From positions 1,674,001 to 1,738,000 of the forward strand of contig NZ_CP031088.1 in assembly GCF_003339775.1 (NCBI RefSeq): DNA of 64,000 nt, read 5' to 3'. The stretch comes from Spiroplasma phoeniceum P40. Lineage in GTDB: Bacteria > Bacillota_I > Bacilli_A > Mycoplasmatales > Mycoplasmataceae. Shown here piece after piece: positions 1 through 10,561 of this stretch. The notes beneath the pieces were generated by a model. It saw only the letters and a list, made by a program, of their open reading frames with translations. It did no database searches and had not been told where the DNA came from. A program made the translations under genes and the position numbers. Numbering within the stretch: position 1 is the first letter of the stretch; every line of letters starts with the position of its first letter.

Positions 1-209
1 AATTTTGTAATGTTCCATATAAGACGCAATAACACCTCATTTATCTTTAAATAAATTTAAGTACATTTTTGCTCATTCTAAACATTGAAAATCATAATGT
101 TTTTTATGATGTAAAAACGACAATCAATAGGTTGACAATTAACTCAATCAAAAGATGTTGTTATTTCATCTCAAGTTTTATTAATATATTTACTTTTATA
201 TTCCATCAT
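1..209 (-). pseudogene. Phage early small protein, copy 1 (partial, frameshifted)
   Basis: This is the left-hand copy of the intact 94-residue gene at 20267-20551 and starts at the same ATG behind an AGGAGA ribosome site. A one-base deletion near 117 breaks the frame after about 30 codons. The 3' end is outside the window. Function unknown. It would be the first gene after the large RNA in the early operon of another phage unit lying to the left. Confidence 0.8.
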
Positions 210-214
210 TTTTT

Positions 215-722
215 CTCCTATCTTTAACTCGCTGGCACTCACTCCCAAGTGAAAGTGCCGAAGCGATAATTAGTTATATAAGTATTTATCTATTTATTTA
301 CTACGCCATCCGCTTTACTGGGGTAAGCGGTGGCGGTGTTATGTTTTGTTTTAGCATCTATTAAAAATCTGCAACTATATTTTTAAATTAGACGCCAGAC
401 ATATATATGTCTTCCTTCTCCGTTCCTTTTTCAAGGAGGCAACGCTCAGTTTTTGAAATTAAATTTACTCGCATCAATTTGAAGGACCTAATGCTAATCG
501 CAAATTTAATTGTTTGTGTCACCATCTCTATTTTTATTGTGGTTTGATGTTAGCCTTGGACACATCACCACTATCGCAAGTTATTAAAAATAATAACCAA
601 CGCCGATTTACCTCTTTCCTCATACACTATTTCAGTACTTGCCTCGGACGGCTGTGGGAATGAGTTAATACTCATGTTCTTATGGAAGCACTTAGTTATT
701 TAAAATAACCGTCCCACTCTGC
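215..722 (-). ncRNA. Candidate large structured phage RNA, copy 1
   Basis: About 510 nt lie between two small minus-strand ORFs. No frame is usefully open, the GC content is higher than in neighbouring DNA, and many stems can be seen. One at 229-266 pairs TCGCT, GGCACT and CACT with AGTG, AGTGCC and AGCGA. The copy is almost identical to copy 2 (20557-21062), and the diverged copy 3 keeps the stems. Size, prophage setting and density of helices recall ornate large phage RNAs such as ROOL or GOLLD. That family assignment is inference. Confidence 0.65.
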
Positions 723-724
723 AT

Positions 725-959
725 TAAGTTGTTTTATAAAATCAAATTTTTAATGAACCAGTTTCATAATCAAAGATAATTTTTGAATTTTCTAGTTTTT
801 GATAAAATTGTTGTTGTGTTTTATCTTTTACCTTATTCAATAAATTTCTATGTTTTTCACAAGTTCATAAAACTTTATTTGATACAAATTCTTCGGTGAT
901 GAATGATGATAATTTATAACAATCATTAACATCACATATTTTTGTTGTTTAATTATCAT
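725..959 (-). pseudogene. Phage early 78-aa protein, copy 1 (frameshifted)
   Basis: Copy of the intact gene at 21065-21301. It keeps the GGAGG ribosome site and ATG, but one A is missing from the run near codon 8, so the frame is lost. Function unknown; the intact copy has a small Cys/His-containing N-terminal part. Confidence 0.8.
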
Positions 960-991
960 TACCTCCTTTTAGGAGTTGTTTTATTTCAAAT

Positions 992-1019
992 AAAAAAACA
1001 ACCCTTTAACAAGAGTTGC
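992..1019 (-). terminator. Leader terminator hairpin, repeat copy 1
   Basis: On the minus strand CAACTC pairs with GGGTTG (one G-U pair) and a run of seven T follows. It lies about 20 nt inside the transcript expected from the -10 box at 1041-1046 and before the first ORF, so it looks like an attenuator. Confidence 0.65.
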
Positions 1020-1040
1020 TTTTTTGCCGCTTCATCGTAC

Positions 1041-1069
1041 ATTATACATTATGTATTATGTAAATTCAA
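1041..1069 (-). promoter_or_regulatory. Early-operon promoter, copy 1, with -35 from the IS end
   Basis: On the minus strand TTGAAT is followed by 17 nt and TATAAT. The -10 box is inside the repeat. The -35 box lies in the first bases of the IS30-type element, so this would be a hybrid promoter formed at the junction. Confidence 0.5.
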
Positions 1070-2332
1070 GTAGCAAAATCTGTCTCTTGTTAATTTGATA
1101 ATAACATCATTTTTAACAAATGCAACTCTTTTTTTAAAAAAATAAAATATTTTATAAATATAGCTTAATTTAACCATATTTAAGCACACTAAAAAAGCAT
1201 TTATTAAATTTTAATTAATAAATTTACTTAATATTCTGTAAAAACATTTCTTTTGCACTTATTCAATTTAAACACGGTCGGAGTTTATCATTTATAACAT
1301 TAACTACTCAATCAATTTGTTTTTGACTAACATTATTAAAATCAGTGTCCTTAGGAAAGCGTTTTCTAAATTCACGGTTAATTCTTTCAATTAAGGGTTT
1401 TTGTTTTGGTGAACCAGGGTCACAATAATAAACATTAGAACCAGTAATCTTTTCCATCTCTTCAAATTTACTAAATTCTTTACCTCTATCTGTTATTATT
1501 CCTTTAATTTTTCCAATTAAATTATTACTTATAACAATATCTTTAAACTTTTCTACAACTTCATTAGCAGTATGATTTTCTAATTTCATAGCAAAGTATT
1601 TTTTACTTGATTGTTCTACTAAAACTAAAACAGCAGATTTATGGTCTTTTCCAACAACTGTATCCGCTTCAAGTCATCCAACATTAGAAACTTTATTTTC
1701 AATATCTCAAATTGACTTAAATCTTTCATCTAATTTGCCACGATTATCAGGTCTTTTTTTGTTCTATTTCTTCTACCACCATTTAATAAATTTTTCTTTA
1801 ACAAACCCAAAAGACCTAAATAAATTCATTTATACAATTTTTACACAAACGGGAAATTTAATCCCAAACTTTATTAAAAAACGCTGAATAATTTCTGCTG
1901 GTGAATCATGATAAGCATTAAATCTCAGATGAATGAAATTTAATTGCTCTTCTGTAAATTCAGGTAGTTTTTTAATACATTTTTTACGCTTTTTATAATA
2001 ATCTTTTTGTGCTTCTATTGCTATATAATCTTCTATATTTTTTAAATCGCTTAATTTCTCTTTTAACAGTATTCACACTGCGATTTGTTTGTCTTGCAAT
2101 TTCAGATAAATTAAGCGTACCATTTTTCTTTTTACAACTATCAGATAAAAATAAATCCTTAAATAAATTTCGTTCATCATATTTTAGATGTGTATAATCT
2201 TTCATATATTCTGTCTCCAATCTTTTTAAAATTATTTATACACTATTTTTAAAAAACTATTGACAATTATTTTTAAAGTTATACAATTAATTTATAACAA
2301 GTTGCGAATATCTGTCTCTATACTTGTTTTAC
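1060..2332 (-). mobile_element. IS30-family element (inactivated)
   Basis: The ends carry imperfect inverted repeats: GTAAATTCAAGTA at the left and, on the complement of the right end, GTAAAACAAGTA. Both ends also contain the motif ATCTGTCTC. The element encloses a broken IS30 transposase. I cannot see a clear target duplication. It sits exactly between the repeat and the late-gene leader. Confidence 0.6.
1224..2220 (-). pseudogene. IS30-family transposase, frameshifted
   Basis: The N-terminus has the IS30 helix-turn-helix (YDERNLFKDLFL, then LSEIARQTNRSVNTVKREI). The catalytic part has DTVVGK, ITDRGKEF and IERINREFRK, giving the Asp-Asp-Glu triad. The C-terminus is LRPCLNWISAKEMF. At least three frameshifts or stops, near 2040, 1840 and 1760, split it, so no active enzyme is expected. 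Intact family members are about 320 residues, which fits the 997-bp span. Confidence 0.85.
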
Positions 2333-2360
2333 AAAAAAAGACTTGAAAAAGTCTTTTTTT
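2333..2360. terminator. Perfect 12-bp hairpin with GAAA loop
   Basis: AAAAAAAGACTT, loop GAAA, AAGTCTTTTTTT. It is strong in both directions and lies just outside the IS right end and upstream of the late genes. It would isolate the late operon from readthrough. Confidence 0.8.
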
Positions 2361-2423
2361 AATTGTAAAATAAACATAATAAAATAATATTAAGTTCTTT
2401 AATACATTTTGCTAAGTTTTTAG

Positions 2424-2452
2424 TTCTTGATAAGTTTGATAGGTTTTATACT
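2424..2452 (+). promoter_or_regulatory. Possible late-operon promoter
   Basis: TTCTTG, 17 nt, TATACT, about 60 bp ahead of the first late gene. The -35 box is weak. Between 2361 and 2512 I see nothing else. Confidence 0.35.
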
Positions 2453-2512
2453 CTTTTATTTAACCATATTGTTTAAATAATAGCAATTTTAATATGCAAA
2501 AAGGAGTAAAAA

Positions 2513-2850
2513 ATGGTAACTTTTAAGACTATTTCAAGTAAAACTAAGGCATTTTGAAGAAAAAAGACACCAAATTAAGCAATAAAAGAGCATATTTATA
2601 CTATTTAAAACTACCATTTGATAATTGACAAGATGAAGTTGATACAAAAACCGCTTTATTTTATTAAAATACAATAAATCAATTAGAAATAGAATTGGAA
2701 TTGGCTTTATTAAATGACAAATATGGCGGGGGGAAGAAAATATATGTTGAGAAATATGTTAAAGATACAAATATAAATAATGCTAATATTGTTATTAATT
2801 TTGATAATGTTGATTTACCTAAAATAAATGAGGTGATTAAAGATGCTTAA
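2513..2850 (+). pseudogene. Probable terminase small subunit (broken)
   Basis: Starts with MVTFKTISSKTKAFWRKK behind a GGAG site. The frame shifts near 2575 and continues as KLSNKRAYLYYLKLPFDNW, with an in-frame TAA at about 2667, and ends LPKINEVIKDA. The 3' end overlaps the start of the next gene, whose nuclease domain identifies it as large terminase. The small-subunit role rests on size (about 112 codons) and position, because I recognise no domain. Not functional as it stands. Confidence 0.5.
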
Positions 2851-4313
2851 ACATTTTTTACATTTAGATGAAATTCCAAGATGATTTTTATCAACAACAT
2901 GTTCCTAATGCCACCGTGAAAAGAAATATATAATCCTGCTGATGAATATAATGAAATAGGAAGTCGTTATAGTGCTAAAACTTTTATGATAAAAGATAAT
3001 GTAGTTGGCAAATGCTGTGCTATATCATTATTGGTTGGTAAGCCAATATTTATTATTGCTGTTATGAAAATGAATAAAGATATTAGAAATGGAGTATTTA
3101 AAAAATATTCAAAATACTCTTAATGATATGAATATTAATTATAAAGTTAATTTATCTGAGAATTCTTTTACATTAGATAATGGTACTTATATTATTTGTA
3201 AAGGTTTACATTCACAAACTAAAAGAGAAAAATTAAAAGCATTTGCTGATTTAAATAATTATGAATTTGCTATTGAATGAAGAGAAGAAGCAGACCAATT
3301 AACAAAAGATGATATGAGTGAATTAAAATATGCTATTCGTGGTGCTAAAAGAAAATTTATTATTAATTCATCTAATCCTGAATCATTACACCGTTATATT
3401 ATTAAATTATTGTAATGAAATAATGTTATTTAATGAACAAATATTATTATCTAAATATCCTGATCAAATAGGTAAATTTAAAATTAATTATTATGAAAAG
3501 AATAAAAAAACTTACTAAAACAGTAATAATACATTATTCTAGTTGAAGACTTAATCCTTATTTAGATGATAATGTAATTCTTGACCAATTAGAAACAGAA
3601 AAATTAGACCCAGTTAGAGCAAGAGTATGAAGTTGAGGATTACCTGGGCAAGTACAAGGTGCTGTTTTTGCTAGATATCTTAAATTTACTAAATTAACTT
3701 GAAATTTTGACAAAATATTAGGTGGTGTTGATTTTGCCCAAGCAGATAGTCCTAATGACATAAAACAAGTGCTAGTTTATGAGTATATAATTCAACTTTA
3801 AAAAAAGTACATAAAATAGGTAAATATACACATTCTAATGCAACAATGGAATATAAAGATACATTTGAACAAGCAAATGATATTATTCAATTTTATTTAT
3901 CTAGTTTAAAAAATAGTACTATTTTTATTGAAAGTGGTTTAACTATTAATGTTGATTATGGTGCTGGTGGTAGAGCATTTATTGATGTTCTTAATAAAGA
4001 AAAAATAAAATATAGATATGGTAAATTATTAAGATTTGAAGAAGTTGATAAAAGTATCTGGTCAGTTACTAATAGAGTTAATTCATTTATTGCAGCAATG
4101 ATTAGTGATAAAAATGACCCATGATTTAATACTTAGAAGAAAGTAATACTGAATATCCAATGATTCAATGAAAAGAAAAAACCTAATGGTGGAAAAGAAG
4201 AAATAGTTGATTTATATGATGATGAATTTGATGCTGATTATTATGCATTATCAGAATATATAAGAGAGATTGTTCAATCATCAACTAATAGATTAATAAG
4301 GGAGTATATTTAA
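2843..4313 (+). pseudogene. terL: Phage terminase large subunit (multiple frameshifts)
   Basis: Pieces in successive frames join into a protein of about 490 residues. The N-terminal ATPase part includes GSRYSAKTFM in the Walker A position and, further on, FAIEWREEADQ as the acidic motif. The C-terminal nuclease part begins KILGGVDFAQADSPND, the typical first Asp motif of the terminase RNase H-like fold. In phages this enzyme packages DNA into the procapsid through the portal. I count about six single-base frameshifts (near 2900, 3100, 3410, 3510, 3770, 4130), several in A or T runs. Portal and structural genes follow. Confidence 0.75.
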
Positions 4314-4314
4314 A

Positions 4315-5843
4315 ATGTATATATATTTAATTGATATGGATAAAATTATTGGAAAATATAAAAAGAATGTCCTAAAAATAATATTTTTGTTTATAAATAT
4401 AAAAATGATTATAAAGTTTTAAAAGTAGATAAAGTAGAAAAAGACAGTAAGATATTAATTTGTCATCTTGCTAGATTAGGAGTAAATAAAAATGAAATAA
4501 TAATATAAAATAATTGATTATCATTTAATAATCGTGATTGAAAAATAAATGTGCCTTTAATTGTTGCACAAAGAAAAGTAAGAATGGAAATTGGGCGTGG
4601 TTTACTTTGTGATAGTGAAAATGAACAAGCATTAATACATTGACAAAATTGATATCATAAAAGAAAAATTTATGAAAAATTAATTAAAATGTCATGAACT
4701 AAATCATTATTAGGTGTTGCTGTTATGTTTATATATGAAACACATGATGGTGATTTAGATGTTATGTTAGGAACAGCATTATTTACTAATTTTGTATCAA
4801 AAATTAATGAAGAAGAGCAAGCAGCAGATATTTGAATATTACCAAATCAAGATGATACTGGTTATATCTTTCATGTTGTTATTAATGATAAATATATTCA
4901 AATTGATTCATATCCTAATGATTGAAAATACTCAAGCAGGTGCAAACTACTGGAAAAATAGATAAAAGTTTAAGAATTGAAAAAAAGAACTATATTAATA
5001 AATTAGGTCGTTTTCCATTAATTCAAATTCCTAATTTTATTCGTGCTAATCAACAAGGTCAAGCATCAAGTACAATGTTAAATGCTTATCCCGATATTTA
5101 CCCTACTATGTGATTAATTGAAGATTTACAAGATAATTTATTTATTAAAAAGAAAACAAGAAGATTTTCACGAGCAAGAGGTTATATTCAAGCAACAAGT
5201 GAAGAAATAGATAATGTAAAAAAGAATAAAAAATCTTGAAATGATTATGAAAGTGATTTTGTTATTCAAAATGTATTAAATAACTATGATGAAAAAGGTG
5301 GTGGATCAACTGTTAATTATACTCAAGGACAATATAACTCAAATGATTATAATTTAGATACTGATCATATTTTTAAAAAATGTTTTTCGTGGTATTGGTT
5401 TAAGTTGACAAGCAGATGAACAAGGAACTTATACTAATCAAAATCAAACATTAATTATGCAAGCAGAAGATATTGAATCACAAGCAGTATGACAAGATTT
5501 TTTATTAGATTATTTATATCGTTTATTTGATTGTTGATGAATATTTCATAAATATTGAATTGCTGAAAATAGTAATTGAGATAAAATTGAACGCCCCTAT
5601 TCATTAAAATTTAAACCAGCAGGAATTATTGACCAAATGCGTTTAGTTGATGTAAATAATACAAGAATAGAAAATGGTACTATGTCTCGTGCAAAATATA
5701 TTCATATTGTTGATAGTATTCCTATGACATTTGCAATAAAAGAAGTTGAAAAAATTGATAAAGCACAATTAGAAACTAATTCTAAATTTGATTTAGAAAA
5801 TGATAATACAGGTGGTATAAAAGATGAATTTAAACAAAAATAA
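4315..5843 (+). pseudogene. Probable phage portal protein (frameshifted)
   Basis: Reconstructs to about 510 residues from four frames, with breaks near 4360, 4920 and 5380 and a TAA near 4505. Recognisable stretches are KINVPLIVAQRKVRMEIGRG, a region with DDTGYIFHVVINDKYIQID, and LGRFPLIQIPNFIRANQQGQ. Length, position right after large terminase and the mixed alpha/beta character fit a portal, the dodecameric ring through which DNA enters. No motif proves it. The stop is followed by a second TAG. Confidence 0.5.
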
Positions 5844-8810
5844 TAGTAAAGAATTAATACAAATTAATAATCAAGTATTATATACTGCAATGAGAATGGC
5901 ATCTACTGATAGTAAAGTTATTAAGCGTAAAATCCAAGAATTAGATAAATGATTTATTTTTTCCTTTTGTAATTACTAATGGGTTATTCCATTAACTACA
6001 AGTGGATATAAACCAATTAATAGTATTCCGCAAGATTATTCAGATTTTACTTTAGCAATTACTGGTAATGCTACTATTATTGCTCAATGAAAAAATGCTT
6101 TTAAATTAAAACAAGTTAATAAAGGAACAGAAGAAAAAAACTTTAAAGATGCTGATAATTTTTATACTAAAATTATTAATCCAATGCATTATCCTACTAA
6201 TCGTGGTGATATGTATGAAGCATATTTACAAAATAGTACAAGTGGTGCATATTTTTCATCGCAAGGAACGCCTGACCCTATTTTTCAAGGTATTTCAACT
6301 CAAAGACAATATACTTTATTATCAACAGATAAACAATTTGGTCAAAATGATGAATAAACCTTTATGTTGTTTTAAATAAAAATAATGAAAATATTGGTGG
6401 AGAAACTATTAATACTTATGAATATAATCAATCTATTCAATGATTATATATTTCTAATATTACAGATTACTATGATCCTTTTGATAATAAAAAGTTTTTA
6501 TTTCAAGAAATTACATTTAGTAGTGTTAATGACCATTTATCTAAATCAGGTATGGCAATATGACAAAAAATACAACATGGTGCTATTGGTGAAGGTTATT
6601 TTTCCCAAGAATTATTAATGGAATTGTTGATTATGACCCATTTTAGCCGAAGATGTTGGTGTTAAAATGAATTGATTTAAAAGTATTAGGTTTAACTGCT
6701 TTTAGTTCTTTAACTGTTATTGGTCGCCCTATTAAATCAGGACAAATTAATAAAAGAGTATATCAACCACGAGATTTATTATTTTTCAGATGAATTAAGT
6801 GGAATGCCAATACTTTATTAACTAATTCTAATCCTGCTAATGTTTTATATAATTTACAAGGATTAAAACCATCTAATCAAACTACTTATGGAGAATGAAC
6901 TAATATTTTTAATGCATTAGCAGATCCATTAGCAAAGAAAAATGCTGAAGGTGTATTAGGAAGTGATTTAATTGCTACTAGAGCAACAAATCCTAATAAA
7001 ACACCTTTTTGAGATAGTGGATTACAATTTAAACCTAAAAGGTGCTTATGATACGAAACAAATTCGTAAATTTATTTATCAAGACCCAGAATATAAAAAA
7101 GTCTCTTTTGGTGTTGCATCATTTGATTATTCACAATTAAAATCTTCATCATTTCATGATATATTAAATGCTAATCGTTATACACATTCATCAATTTCAT
7201 TATTACCTTGAGATGTTAATGAATTTACTAAATTTAGTCTTAATAATTTACCTATTGTTGGTAAAATAATTTCATTTTTTGATTTAGGTTTACCAGTTAA
7301 ATTAATGAGTCAAAAAAAATACGCAATTAATACCAAAAATAGCACAATTAAATGCTTTTATTGATTATTTAAGTTATGAAATTATTCAAAATAGTTTATG
7401 AAAAGATAATAGTGCTGGAAAAGGTAATATTCCTTATGATATGTTCGTAATGAAACAGAAGACCAAGTTGGTGTTTAATTGGAAGTAATTCATTAACATT
7501 TGGTTGTATGCTTAAATTAACTGATAAAATCAAAACACATTATTATTCTGCAACTGGTCAAGATTTAGGTACAAAAGTTTATTCTACTATTGATTTAGGA
7601 CAAAATAGAATTAATGTTAATGGTGGTACTGATGAAATTGTAATATTATCACAAGATTTTCAAGCATTAGATAAAGATACACCATTAACTAATTTAGATA
7701 ATAAATTAGATTTTAATCCAACTACTGATGGAACATTAGAAAGTTATGTAATTGATTTAATTAATTTACAAACTATTGGTTAAAACTAATTTTTAAAATT
7801 ACAACATATTCAGGAAAATCCATTTACTTTAAATGATAATATTACTGCATTTCAAAATTTTCAAGGTGAATGACAAAACAATGGCAAAATTTATTAAACC
7901 AAATGGGAATGTACAAGCATGAAATAGTGTTATTAAAACAAGTGCATTAGATTATGATTTATTAGAAGAAACAACATTTTTTTTACCCTTCAAGCAGTAT
8001 TGCCACCAGACCCATTTACATATAAACCATATACTGTAAATATATTAGATGCTAATAGAAATTATCCATTAAAAACTAATATTACTGTAAATTCACACTG
8101 TATTAATCGTGGTAATTATTTTTAGATAATTTATATACTTCTTATTATGAATTAGAAGTTGATTTAAAAACAAATTAACCCAACAATTACTACTTTAGAA
8201 CAATTTTTAAATGCTTATTCATCAATTCAATTTAATAATCTTAATAATTTATATGTTTGTGTATTTGAACCAGATATAAAATATTTTATTTCTAATAGAA
8301 ATGTTAATTTATTAGCTGGGAAAAATAGTTGCAGCAATAATTTAGGTTTATTATCTAACGTAACTTTAAAAAAAGAAGGTTTATCACAACTTGACAATGT
8401 TAATTTTAATGGTAGTTTAATTTATGACCTTGCTAATATAAAAAGAAAATAAGATGAAAAACATTATTTACTGGTGAAACTACTAATACACCAAGTGAAG
8501 ATTATAAAAGTATTTATTGGACTGAAAAAAATAGTGGTGTTTTTCAGTTTTTATTGAAAATTTCTGATATTTCTGATAATAAAGTTAAAGAAATATATTT
8601 ACAAGCATATTATACAAATGATATGAAATTAAAAATTAGATTTTCAAAAAAAAATTGAAACCAGAATTAATATTTTTAGGTGGTGCTGGATATTGACCTT
8701 ATTTTGGTAATGATAAAGATTTAACAATAGATATTAATAATCACCTTGTTTTAGGTATTAGAAATAAAAGTATTAACCCTATTAGTATTACAGTTATTCC
8801 CAAAAGTTAG
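5824..8810 (+). pseudogene. Large phage structural protein, tail or receptor-binding type (heavily frameshifted)
   Basis: A coding tract of about 990 codons can be followed through roughly a dozen frameshifts. It starts MNLNKNNSKELIQINNQ, overlapping the portal end. Typical pieces are INPMHYPTNRGDMYEAYL, LYISNITDYYDPFDNKKF, FGVASFDYSQLKSSSFHD and LIFLGGAGYWPYFGND near the end. It is rich in Asn, Tyr and beta-type sequence without transmembrane segments, as in tail or adsorption proteins of short-tailed phages. It could be two genes; the decay hides any boundary. I recognise no family. Confidence 0.5.
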
Positions 8811-8820
8811 GTTTTGATAC

Positions 8821-8849
8821 TTGAATATATATATATATATATATATAAT
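8821..8849 (+). promoter_or_regulatory. Lipoprotein promoter with TA-repeat spacer
   Basis: TTGAAT at 8821-8826 and TATAAT at 8844-8849 are separated by exactly 17 bp. All 17 are alternating A and T. A change in TA copy number would alter the spacing in steps of two. The ATG of the lipoprotein follows about 40 bp later. Confidence 0.65.
8825..8847. repeat. TA dinucleotide microsatellite
   Basis: About 11 uninterrupted AT/TA units forming the spacer between the -35 and -10 boxes of the prophage lipoprotein gene. Confidence 0.9.
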
Positions 8850-8887
8850 TGTGATTGTAAAAGGATTTAATGAAAGGAATTATAATA

Positions 8888-9415
8888 ATGAAAAAGATAT
8901 TAAGTCTTTTTAGGTACAATCACTTTAATTGGAACAAGTACAACAAGTTTAGTTGCTTGTAATAAAACACAAGAATACACACCCGAAGAATTAAAAGAAC
9001 TAAAAGAAAAGAATAAAATAGATACTACTAACCAAGAAATTAAAGATAATTTAGAATGAATAGCAGCACAAGAAAAACCATTTAATTCTCAGGGAGATTA
9101 TAAATATTATATAATTGTATGAAAAGGTGCAAAAAACGATAATTGAACAATTAAAAAATATAAAAATATAGGTTATACTGAAAATAATACAATAAATGGT
9201 ATTATTAGTTATACTAAAATTGACAAGTCATATAGTGGCGCATTTTTATATAGAAATGAATTTGATTTAGCTGCAAATAAAACAAGAGAACATGCGACTT
9301 GAATTGAAGATGATGGAACTTTTTTAAATCAGTTTATTGCTGAAATGGTGAAGAACAAAAATTACCTAATTTAGTTATTGATGATAATGGTAATGTAAAA
9401 GTTAAGGGTGAATAA
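8888..9415 (+). pseudogene. Prophage-encoded lipoprotein (frameshifted)
   Basis: If one T is removed from the run at about 8908, the N-terminus reads MKKILSLLGTITLIG followed by TSTTSLVACNK, a textbook Spiroplasma lipoprotein signal with a lipobox Cys. The mature part (about 150 residues) is hydrophilic, with YYIIVWKGAKNDNWTIKKY and TKIDKSYSGAFLYRNEF. A second frameshift near 9347 precedes the end DDNGNVKVKGE. A surface lipoprotein inside a phage late operon suggests lysogenic conversion, for example superinfection exclusion; that is inference. Both breaks could be slippage events. Confidence 0.65.
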
Positions 9416-9416
9416 G

Positions 9417-9662
9417 ATGGCAGTTATTAAAAAAATCGTTAGATTGTGAGATGCCTGATTGTAAAGATAAGTATTAGCAAAATTTAAAAAAGATGAAAAT
9501 GATAATTTAGTTAGACAAATGCAGGGTGATTGACCTGTGCAGTTGTGTATTAATCATTTTAAAGAATTTCAACTAAAACTTAAAGAAACAATGGTATATA
9601 TGAAAAGCAAGATAAAGGAATATAAAGATATGCTTAATACTATGATTGTTAAAAAGAATTAA
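9417..9662 (+). pseudogene. Short phage protein, in-frame stops
   Basis: ATG just after the lipoprotein stop gives MAVIKKIVRLWDAWL, then TAA and a second TAA within three codons. The same frame then stays open for 64 codons (VLAKFKKDENDNLVRQ to LNTMIVKKN), a basic, coiled-coil-like sequence. An intact version would be about 81 residues. Function unknown. Confidence 0.45.
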
Positions 9663-9687
9663 AAAAGAGATTTAATATCTCTTTTTT
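9661..9687 (+). terminator. Rho-independent terminator
   Basis: AAAAAAGAGAT, loop, ATCTCTTTTTT, directly behind the last codon of the preceding gene. It closes the first late-gene block. Confidence 0.85.
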
Positions 9688-9770
9688 GTCGGGCAGCTTG
9701 CCTGCTCTCTAAGAACACACCAGCAATTTTGTTTCTAGAAGTATTTACCGACTAGACTCTGACCGACAAC
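9688..9770 (+). ncRNA. Candidate small structured RNA
   Basis: A GC-richer patch of about 80 nt between the terminator and the tRNA. GTCGG at its start can pair with either of two CCGAC motifs near its end, and GCAG-CTTGC-CTGC forms an inner hairpin. It has no ORF. From 9771 to 9990 I see only AT-rich sequence. Strand and function are not established. Confidence 0.3.
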
Positions 9771-9993
9771 AACGATAATCTTGTATATCATCATTATAAA
9801 TAATTTTTGGAAATTGCAAGAATATATTTTAATTTCATGATTATTTAATAAGTCTAAATATTTATATATAAATATATTTGTTTGTAAATACCTTTATTAC
9901 GTGTTTTAAGGGGTATATTAGCAATAAAATATATTAAGTTTAGATTTATATTTATGGAGAATTATGAAATTAAGTAAAAAAACTCTAGTTAAA

Positions 9994-10084
9994 TGGCGGA
10001 ACAGGAGAGATTTGAACTCTCACATCGGTTACCCGACCTAACATCTTAGCAGGATGTCCTCTTGTCCAATTTGAGTACTGTTCC
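9994..10084 (-). tRNA. tRNA-Ser(GCU), CCA encoded
   Basis: The complement folds as a complete class II tRNA. The acceptor GGAACAG pairs with CTGTTCC, the anticodon stem ACATC/GATGT encloses CTGCTAA (anticodon GCT), a variable arm forms around GGTCGGGTAACCGAT, and the T arm is GAGAG-TTCAAAT-CTCTC. A discriminator G and an encoded CCA follow. It reads AGC/AGU serine codons. It sits on the strand opposite to the late genes, between two phage gene blocks. Confidence 0.9.
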
Positions 10085-10300
10085 ATATGGAAATACTAAA
10101 AATGTCGTATTTTACAGCATTTCAATTTTATTATAACACTTTTATGTTATTTGTTTAGTATTTATATATATAAAAAGTATTGTATTGGTAAAATAATAGT
10201 GTAAAATAAAGTTAATGGTTTAATCTTTTTCCATAAAAAGAGTCTTAACTATAATTTGTTAAAAGTGTTAATCCAACACTTAAATAAGGAGTGCAAAATA

Positions 10301-10555
10301 ATGGCAAATGTAGAAAAAATTAAAGAGATTTTAAATATTGATGATGAAAAAGCACAAGCAGTTAATGAATTATTAGATGCTCAAGCAAAACAAATTCGTG
10401 AATCAATTAAAAATCGTGAAGATGTAGTTGAAAAAACAGATTGAGAAACTGTTAATGCTCAATTACAAGAATTAAAAAATAAAAGTAATTTATTAGAAAA
10501 TGAATTATATTTACAAAATTTTACAGATAAAGATAAAAAATTATTAGTTCATTAA
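10301..10555 (+). CDS. Small coiled-coil phage protein, possible scaffold
   Basis: 84 residues, start MANVEKIKEILNID behind AAGGAG. It is highly charged and almost entirely helical, with heptad-like stretches (EKAQAVNELLDAQAKQIRE, then LKNKSNLLENELY). It lies two genes ahead of the capsid protein, where many phages encode a scaffold or head-assembly factor. That position is the only support for a role. The gene is intact and first of a tight cluster with the next two genes. Confidence 0.65.
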
Positions 10556-10561
10556 TTGATA

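Larger units (their letters stand above)
1..1052. repeat. 1.05 kb direct repeat, copy 1 (phage control region)
   Basis: Nearly identical to 20342-21394, with a constant offset of about 20341. The only differences I see are three single-base homopolymer indels (near 117, 342 and 940). It holds the 5' part of a small ORF, a GC-richer non-coding block, a second small ORF, a terminator hairpin and a -10 box, all read on the minus strand. The unit probably starts left of the window. Downstream it ends at an IS30-type element. Confidence 0.95.

Noticed and set aside
2009-2197. Plus-strand 62-aa ORF
   Set aside because: It lies antisense to the IS30 transposase N-terminus, is composed of Leu/Phe low-complexity sequence and has no ribosome site.
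1-2400. Plectrovirus (SpV1-type) remnant because of an IS30-like transposase
   Set aside because: No other plectroviral ORFs are recognised; the neighbours are tailed-phage genes and the element has its own ends.
3558-3761. Minus-strand 67-aa ORF
   Set aside because: Antisense to the terminase nuclease domain, which is clearly the coding frame.
6149-6618. Two plus-strand ORFs rich in Ile/Leu that resemble membrane proteins
   Set aside because: They are out-of-frame reads of the large structural gene, whose true frame continues across them.
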